DNA of 64,000 bases. Source: Xylogone sp. PMI_703. Its lineage: Eukaryota; Ascomycota; Leotiomycetes. The position numbers and the translations under genes are program-made. The DNA is taken from NCBI GenBank assembly GCA_021399445.1, contig JAJTUQ010000012.1, positions 186,001-250,000 on the forward strand, in the 5' to 3' direction. The notes beneath the pieces were generated by a model that did no database searches, was not told the DNA's origin, and was given only the letters and a program-made list of their open reading frames with translations. The first letter of the stretch is position 1, and every line of letters starts with the position of its first letter. Below, in pieces: positions 58,931 to 64,000 of this stretch.

Positions 58931-60037
58931 AATTAAGAGAACAAGGCGTTAAAGGCCAAAGGTAATACTGAAAAGTGAAGGGCTCAGATAACTCGAGATG
59001 AGCAGATTAATGTAAGCTATGCCCTCTCCTTCTCCTCGTTCTAGTTCTTTAGCTCTTTAGCTTCTTTTTCTAGTTAGGATGGCTTTTCAGATAAATAAAA
59101 GCATGATATTGAGGGTAATGAGGTTGAAGAGCTACTTTTCAACCTTACAAGACGACTTTGATCAACTATTCTAGGATAACGAGGCGTTTAAGAGGCAATC
59201 AAAGGTCTGAGTAATCCATGGTCGATTAGTTAAAGATAAAGCGATCCAGGATCAAGAGTGTTGATAAGTATTTCTGAGTAAATTTCATGGGCGGGTCTAG
59301 TAAAAGCCGAAATAAGAATGACACAGAGAGTAATGGCTCCCTGATAGCGCTTTTTGCTTGGCAATCCGGCCCGCATTGGGAGTTTACGGATCTTACGTCT
59401 CTTTATTATCGGATCGGGAATTTCCCAAATAAGAAATATCTGAAATGGGCAGGATTTCCCCATCTGGGGTGACGAATTGCGATATAAAGGTATGGACAGA
59501 CTATATAGAATATATTAGCCGTGTCACGAAATTGTTGAAACCTAAATTTATGAGAGAATTTTTTACAAGAGCCTAGAACAGTCCTTACGGTTTATAAAAC
59601 ATATAAGGGACCTGTATCTGTATACTCCTTTACTCCTTACTTGAGCAGCAGCATAGTACTTAGCTAATTAAGAGCGAAATTTTGCTTTTGTCTATTTGCC
59701 ACCAAATTTTTGGCAAATCCCAAAACGAACTGTGGGAATCCCAAATCAATGCCTGGCCGAATTATTAATTACACATCTTGCTAGGTTACATTCACCGGTC
59801 GTATATTAACACGCATATAACTGATTTGAATTACTGAATTAAGTGCTACAGCATCTACTATGGGTAAATATATAGACGTTCAGGCTACCCCCATTACCCC
59901 AATTCACCTCATTGATCAACTTTGATCAACACCTCCTGATCGACACCCATGTTACAGGTGCAAACTAAACAGGTAAGTAAGCTACATCTGTAGCCTTAAC
60001 GGTCAACAACACAGATTCGAGAGTTGTGCGTCAACAT
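58931..60037. other. Unassigned region
   Basis: No recognisable gene. Short overlapping frames at 59230-59470 on both strands lack features. Confidence 0.3.
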
Positions 60038-61216
60038 CTACGTATCAGGGTTTTTTCCATCAAAGAACTCCGTGATCAATCGAAAGAGTTTCCTGAAGCC
60101 TTCAATTACTTCGCGTACGTAATCTAGGTTGAGTTGGTTCATCCAGGCCGGTGAACGATTCATCTGCTGGTTCACCGGTCCACTCTGGGACACAAACGAA
60201 TTCTGTGCAAGGTTGCTCATCGAGTCTAATAGCGTGTTGGCCTGTTCAACGAGATCTAAGACCAGCATGCGTTTTAATTTTGTGTCGTCGCTGAGCATGA
60301 CTGAATAGCTACCAAAACCCACCTTTACGTCCTGATCAAACCCGGATTTCACAATGTGACTAAAGCAGGCTGCTGTCTGCTCAAAGATGGTCATAATGCA
60401 GACCAGGTCTACAGGGCGCATATGACAGCAGCCACACCCAGCAGATTGTTGGCAGCTCCGAATGACCTCTACCGTGACCTTAAACAATTTGTCTAGTTGC
60501 GGCTTGGGCTTTTCCTGCATCGCGCATTCGAGCTTGGGGATAAGAAGTATCATATTTATTCGGCACTGACACCGACAGTTGCCTGACGACGGCTGAACTT
60601 GTTGTGAAGGGACAGCAACATCGGATTGGGGTGCGTTTCTTGGTGAGAATGTCGTTTGTTCAAGAGATGGGAGAAAGCCCGAGCCATGTGATGCTTGTAT
60701 ATTAAGGCTGGTGTCTAACTCTGGAAAGGTCCAGTCAAACTGGTCGAGCGCCTGATTGAACATCTCCTCGCTCCAATAATCCATTGTACTATCATGAGAT
60801 GCAAGCGGACTAGTCCCACCACCGTCAATGCGAACGGGGTCGGCGGCATCGCAGGGTGAGTCAATGCAGATCCCGTCTGGCGGCATCTGGCTTGTAGACA
60901 GCGAAGAAGCACTCGATGTCACTTGGCTCACTACCGGAGACGTTTTTGCTCCCGCACTTCCATTTCCCATCTCGCTTGTGTTGGCTGGTGTGGTGTAGGT
61001 GCAATGAAGGTCGCGGCTCCTACATCGCTCACACCGCCGCTGCCCGTTGCACTTAACTTTAGCAGCGCGACAAGCACCGCATGCTGTCATAGGCCGGCGG
61101 ACAAGCGATCTCGTTGCTGGATTCTCTATGGACTGCCAGTTAAGCACCAGCGTGCCGGGAATCTGCCTCTTCCGAGAGTTGGCAACAGCACTGTTGACGG
61201 GCTGTGCTGGCGACAT
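60038..61216 (-). CDS. Zn(II)2Cys6 transcription factor, AflR-like
   Basis: A single exon encodes 392 aa. Six Cys at 46, 49, 56, 62, 65 and 72 give C-x2-C-x6-C-x5-C-x2-C-x6-C, the binuclear zinc cluster that binds CGG triplets. An unusually long basic N-terminus of 45 residues precedes it. The middle is Ser/Thr/Pro-rich (linker). The C-terminal half has a Cys-rich start (CRCQC), LDKLFKVTVEVIRSC and CGCCHMRP, the pattern of AflR-type pathway activators. It is the only complete DNA-binding regulator in the window and lies 3.4 kb from the methyltransferase, so it is the likely regulator of the NRPS genes. Confidence 0.92.
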   Translation of the reverse strand: MSPAQPVNSAVANSRKRQIPGTLVLNWQSIENPATRSLVRRPMTACGACRAAKVKCNGQRRCERCRSRDLHCTYTTPANTSEMGNGSAGAKTSPVVSQVTSSASSLSTSQMPPDGICIDSPCDAADPVRIDGGGTSPLASHDSTMDYWSEEMFNQALDQFDWTFPELDTSLNIQASHGSGFLPSLEQTTFSPRNAPQSDVAVPSQQVQPSSGNCRCQCRINMILLIPKLECAMQEKPKPQLDKLFKVTVEVIRSCQQSAGCGCCHMRPVDLVCIMTIFEQTAACFSHIVKSGFDQDVKVGFGSYSVMLSDDTKLKRMLVLDLVEQANTLLDSMSNLAQNSFVSQSGPVNQQMNRSPAWMNQLNLDYVREVIEGFRKLFRLITEFFDGKNPDT

Positions 61217-61959
61217 TGTATGGGATCTACCTCTGTAGGGAGCTGTGGGAGAAATGCCTATTATTGAAGAAATGTGTCAGGTCCGGATGAGGCGTAAGCA
61301 GGGCGTTTCAAATTACCTTTTTAATCGTGCGGGAAGGGATAGCCTTTAAGAGCCTTAGGATGTGTACATTTCAGCTCATTTGTGTATTATTAAAACATTA
61401 ATCGTCGGCTCGCTTAATCGGCCTTCATTTCTAGTCGTTCCCTCCTATTACAGTAGATCCGGTTCATTTTAAAATGCCTCACGAAACTAAGCCTAATTGG
61501 GAATTAAATTCATCATTTGTTATATCCCTATGCACCGGCCCACCCGGTCTACCAGCCCAACCCAAATTTACCGGATCAAAACAATTTTGTCAAAGGACTC
61601 AGAAGTTGTGGATTTGGTTAAGAAAAACATCAACTTGGAATTCAAATATTATCGGTTCCAAATTTATTAAATCCAATGGATTTAGATATGTCAGAGAATC
61701 CATGTATAGGTTCATCTTTTGTCGCTGACAGGTATGAGCCCGGCTGTCGCAATGGTATCGCATCTTGCTTACCAATTCTACCGACACTGACTGCCTATTT
61801 ATCCCTTATATCCATCACGCATCACTGAAAGCTTATCACGTCGAGCCAGCGTTCTTTAGAAACCCGCGCTCATACACCGCCTAAATCCTTGTCATGGAGT
61901 CCGACTTCTCCGTCGATGCGATGGTGCAGTCTCGGCGTGCTGGTCTGGCAGTTGATTCG
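61217..61959. other. Upstream region of the regulator
   Basis: No gene is supported. An 84-codon plus-strand frame (61474-61728) is featureless. Confidence 0.3.
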
Positions 61960-62034
61960 CGATTTAACCCTGGTGGAGATGCGCGGGAAGCGGGTATATG
62001 CAACCCCTGCGTTCACCGGAGCCGGAGGAACGTG
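61960..62034. repeat. Repeat shared with 58258-58325
   Basis: This is the second copy, described at 58258. It lies inside a 93-codon frame starting at 61894 that runs on into the DHA2-like fragment. Confidence 0.5.
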
Positions 62035-62106
62035 GATATGGCTGTGGTTCCTCTAGCCGACGCAAAAAGAAGAGAAGAAGGATGTTCGAATACTTCCACC
62101 ACCATC

Positions 62107-62175
62107 TCCGAGGTGGGTAAGAACATATACCCTGCTGATGTATTGTCTACACTGAAACAGATATTTTTTTATTGA
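62107..62175 (+). pseudogene. Fragment resembling the DHA2 transporter N-terminus
   Basis: The residues NIYPADVLSTLKQIFF match NVYPADNLSTPRQILF, which in the intact DHA2 protein at 16481 immediately precede the first membrane segment. The DNA is also similar (TACCCTGCTGAT in both). The match ends at 62175 with a stop. It is a broken relative or duplicated scrap. Confidence 0.55.
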
Positions 62176-62202
62176 CATATTCTGCACCACTATATTCATT
62201 AA

Positions 62203-62601
62203 GGTAACTCCCACACGGTCGGATCACCCACATACCCGGATCACTTCCCCCACCACCTGAGCGTACAACCGCCAATATTCAACCACAAACAACATATATT
62301 GCAATCTATCTAATTATTGGCTGAATTAAAGCACTGGTTTATTTTATGGCCTACAATTCCACATCCTGAGCACTTAGGTGGCCGTCGCTGTGGAGCAGGC
62401 AAAGCTTGTGTCGCATTCTCTGGATCTGCCACTTCTACCACTTCTTGAGCAATTGCACTCAATTGAGCCAATACCTGGGCTTCCTGTGCTGTTAACGAGC
62501 CTGTGTGAGTTAACTGCTTTCTAGATCCCTTGGGTTTTCGCTGAATTGATTCATTAGTAGCCTTTAAATCCTCTACTTCTTTAACCAGAAGTATAATACT
62601 T
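62203..62601 (-). pseudogene. Transposase C-terminal relic with zinc knuckle and terminal sequence
   Basis: The minus-strand frame carries KEVEDLKATNESIQRKPKG, then GSLTAQEAQVLAQ, then PPKCSGCGIVGHKINQC, a complete C-x2-C-x4-H-x4-C knuckle. It is the better copy of the relic at 40124-40426. Beyond its stop, GTGGTGGGGGAAGTGATCCG (minus strand, about 62264-62245) mirrors the end of the 40.5-kb copy. Upstream it stops abruptly at about 62601, where TGTCACGACCC begins another repeat. Confidence 0.6.
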
Positions 62602-63430
62602 GTCACGACCCAAGGTTGACAGCCGAAATCTACCAGTAGAATTGTACTTCCACAAGCTGGCACAAACTTTATAACAGTAAAAATATGAGACGGCGATAGT
62701 GACATCGATAACTGTGGTTGTGACTAGTAAGAGTCTGCAGGCAAGAATTGATTGGAAGAAAGACACTGATAGGAAACTGCTGGTAGAAATCTACTACCGA
62801 ATTCCTGTTGTTAGAATCTGGCTGGTAGGATTCTGTCAGAGGTTATGGCGCAATGGTTAGGCAAGCATGCATACAATTACTATAAGAGAGAGCCTATGAT
62901 AGTTGCTATGATCAATGAACTCCACTACAGGTGGGTTCTCCCAATATACAGGCAAATATGAAACGCTTATATCACATGTGTACACCTTCTGATTGTCGGA
63001 GATATTGCTTACGTAATTGGCGTTGGCCAATCATAGCTGTAGAAGCTAACAGTCGGTTAAGAGAAGAGTTTTATCCGGATTACCCCTATGTAGAGTACAT
63101 CATCAAGTATAGCAACGAATAGAGTCTCTGTACCATACAATTTGTATGTGGAGTAGCCTAACCACTGCGCCATAACCACTGACACTGATTCCAAATTACG
63201 TAAGCATATCCTGACAGAATCTCCCAGGCGGCTAGATCACGTGATGGACCTTGGGACCTTGAGGGTCCAAGGGTCCAAATAGAATATACTCACTATATAA
63301 GTAGATAGTTTCACATTAGATAAGAGTCTCGTGTTCAACTCAATTGATTTACAGCCTGCCTGCATTTCATAGTAAAGTTCTACAATCTAAGTTTCACTTG
63401 CTCCCTTTATCTCTCAAGCCTATTATTTGA
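62602..63430. repeat. LTR-like repeat with internal inverted arms
   Basis: It begins TGTCACGACCCAAGG, a usual LTR start, directly at the break of the transposase relic. A TATA-like CTATATAAGTAG lies at about 63292. Internal arms at 62836-62864 and 63156-63184 are inverted copies (TGTCAGWGGTTATGGCGCA onward) that include a TGGCGCARTGG stretch like a tRNA A box. Part of it recurs at 13187-13340. The right boundary is uncertain and no gag or pol follows, so it could be a solo LTR or a non-coding derivative. Confidence 0.5.
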
Positions 63431-63475
63431 GTAATAGCTACAAGCAAAGCTTGCTACTCGCTTCGCTCGTAGGAG

Positions 63476-63492
63476 GGGGTGCTTCGCACCCC
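63476..63492. repeat. Perfect hairpin GGGGTGC-TTC-GCACCCC
   Basis: A 7-base stem with a TTC loop sits immediately after another imperfect palindrome (CTACTCGCTTCGCTCGTAG, 63454-63472). It opens the repeat tract that runs to the right edge. Confidence 0.7.
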
Positions 63493-63570
63493 TTGGGGTC
63501 ACGTGCTGAACTAATATCGGCTCCATCCACATCTTTTATATTGGGCTTCATACGTATATTTATATTCAGG

Positions 63571-63730
63571 CTTCATACGCATCTTTTTTATAATATTTGA
63601 CGCCATCGACCTTACGGCCGTGGCGTTCTTTATTCTGGGGGTTTGGCTCAGGCTTCATACGCATCTTTCATAGTATTTGACGCCATCGACCTTACGGCCG
63701 TGGCGTTCTTAATTCTAGGGGTTTGGCTCA
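63571..63730. repeat. Tandem duplication, 80-bp unit x2, each with a hairpin
   Basis: Two units (63571-63650 and 63651-63730) share GCTTCATACGCATCTTT, the hairpin-forming block ACGCCATCGACC..TGGCGT and GGGGTTTGGCTCA, and differ at only a few bases. The stem is ACGCCA/TGGCGT with an inner CTTACGG. The unit is not coding on either strand. Confidence 0.8.
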
Positions 63731-64000
63731 ATCTTCATCCGTATCTTTACGGCTCAAGCTTCATACGTATTCACAGTTCAATGCTCCATACGCCAATCGC
63801 CCTCGCTACGCTCTGGCTATTGGCTGTGTAGTTATATTCAAGCTCCATCCGTATCTCTATGGTTCAGGCTTCATACGCATCTTTACGGCTCATGCGCCAT
63901 CCATATCTTTATGGTACAATGCTTTATACGTATCTTCATGGCGCAATGCTTTGTACGCCAATCGCCTTCGCTACGCTCTGGCTATTGGCTGTGTAGTTGT
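63731..64000. repeat. Degenerate repeats of CATACGTATCTTTACGGCTCA plus two hairpin blocks
   Basis: The phrase recurs with variants (CATCCGTATCTTTACGGCTC, CATACGCATCTTTACGGCTC, CATCCATATCTTTATGGTAC). Two 43-bp blocks at 63791-63833 and 63956-63998 begin CGCCAATCGCC and end GGCTATTGGCTGTGTAGTT, 165 bases apart; GCCAAT and ATTGGC can pair as a stem. The tract continues past the window edge. Confidence 0.75.

Noticed and set aside
59230..59472. Small genes on both strands
   Set aside because: They are mirror frames of the same interval without any family resemblance.
63130..63190. Possible tRNA gene on the minus strand
   Set aside because: Only an A-box-like segment fits. No cloverleaf, anticodon arm or B box could be drawn, and the segment is part of a dispersed repeat.
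63571..64000. CRISPR array
   Set aside because: Repeats are degenerate with unequal spacing and repeated, not unique, intervals, and the genome is fungal.

Overview
The window looks like accessory DNA of a filamentous ascomycete (Pezizomycotina). Genes have short introns (about 50-75 bp, GT..AG, phase-consistent). The gene families are typical of fungal secondary metabolism: a non-ribosomal peptide synthetase (NRPS) with an acyl ligase, a Zn(II)2Cys6 regulator, DHA2 and Dal5-type MFS transporters, a Baeyer-Villiger monooxygenase and a FunK1 kinase relic. Between the genes lie AT-rich tracts and decayed transposons whose frames are broken mainly by TAG/TAA codons, as expected after RIP-like C-to-T decay. 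I could not identify the species.

Region 1 (about 0.9-10.6 kb): a four-gene block that reads intact after splicing. It holds a UstS-like glutathione S-transferase, a 579-aa Baeyer-Villiger monooxygenase, a convergent 342-aa alpha/beta hydrolase and a Dal5/TNA1-like transporter. The intergenic DNA repeatedly carries TCTCCA(C)/(G)TGGAGA, mostly as inverted pairs. This suggests one regulator and a pathway that takes up or releases a compound, turns a ketone into an ester or lactone, and hydrolyses it.

Region 2 (about 10.6-23 kb): a hAT relic, an LTR-like repeat and an SNF2-like relic, then a secreted FAD oxidoreductase pseudogene (one frameshift, one nonsense codon) divergent from an intact DHA2 transporter. 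A pogo relic, an intact extended SDR reductase and a secreted VOC protein with one frameshift follow.

Region 3 (about 23-41.6 kb): mostly mobile DNA. It contains a Tad-like LINE relic, an integrase relic, a small Tc1-type MITE, a FunK1 pseudogene and a second FunK1-like fragment, an end-to-end Fot1/pogo element with TA target duplication, a zinc-knuckle relic and a 369-bp MITE.

Region 4 (about 41.7-61.2 kb): an intact biosynthetic neighbourhood. It holds an MDR reductase, a secreted quercetinase-like bicupin, and an acyl ligase divergent from a 1658-aa NRPS with order T-C-A-T-C. A SAM methyltransferase and a 392-aa Zn2Cys6 regulator follow, separated by mariner and MULE relics. The free N-terminal T domain beside an acyl ligase suggests an acyl-primed product with one amino acid from the single A domain.

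Region 5 (61.2-64 kb): a fragment resembling the DHA2 transporter's N-terminus, a second zinc-knuckle relic, an LTR-like element with inverted arms, and a hairpin-rich tandem-repeat tract running off the right edge.
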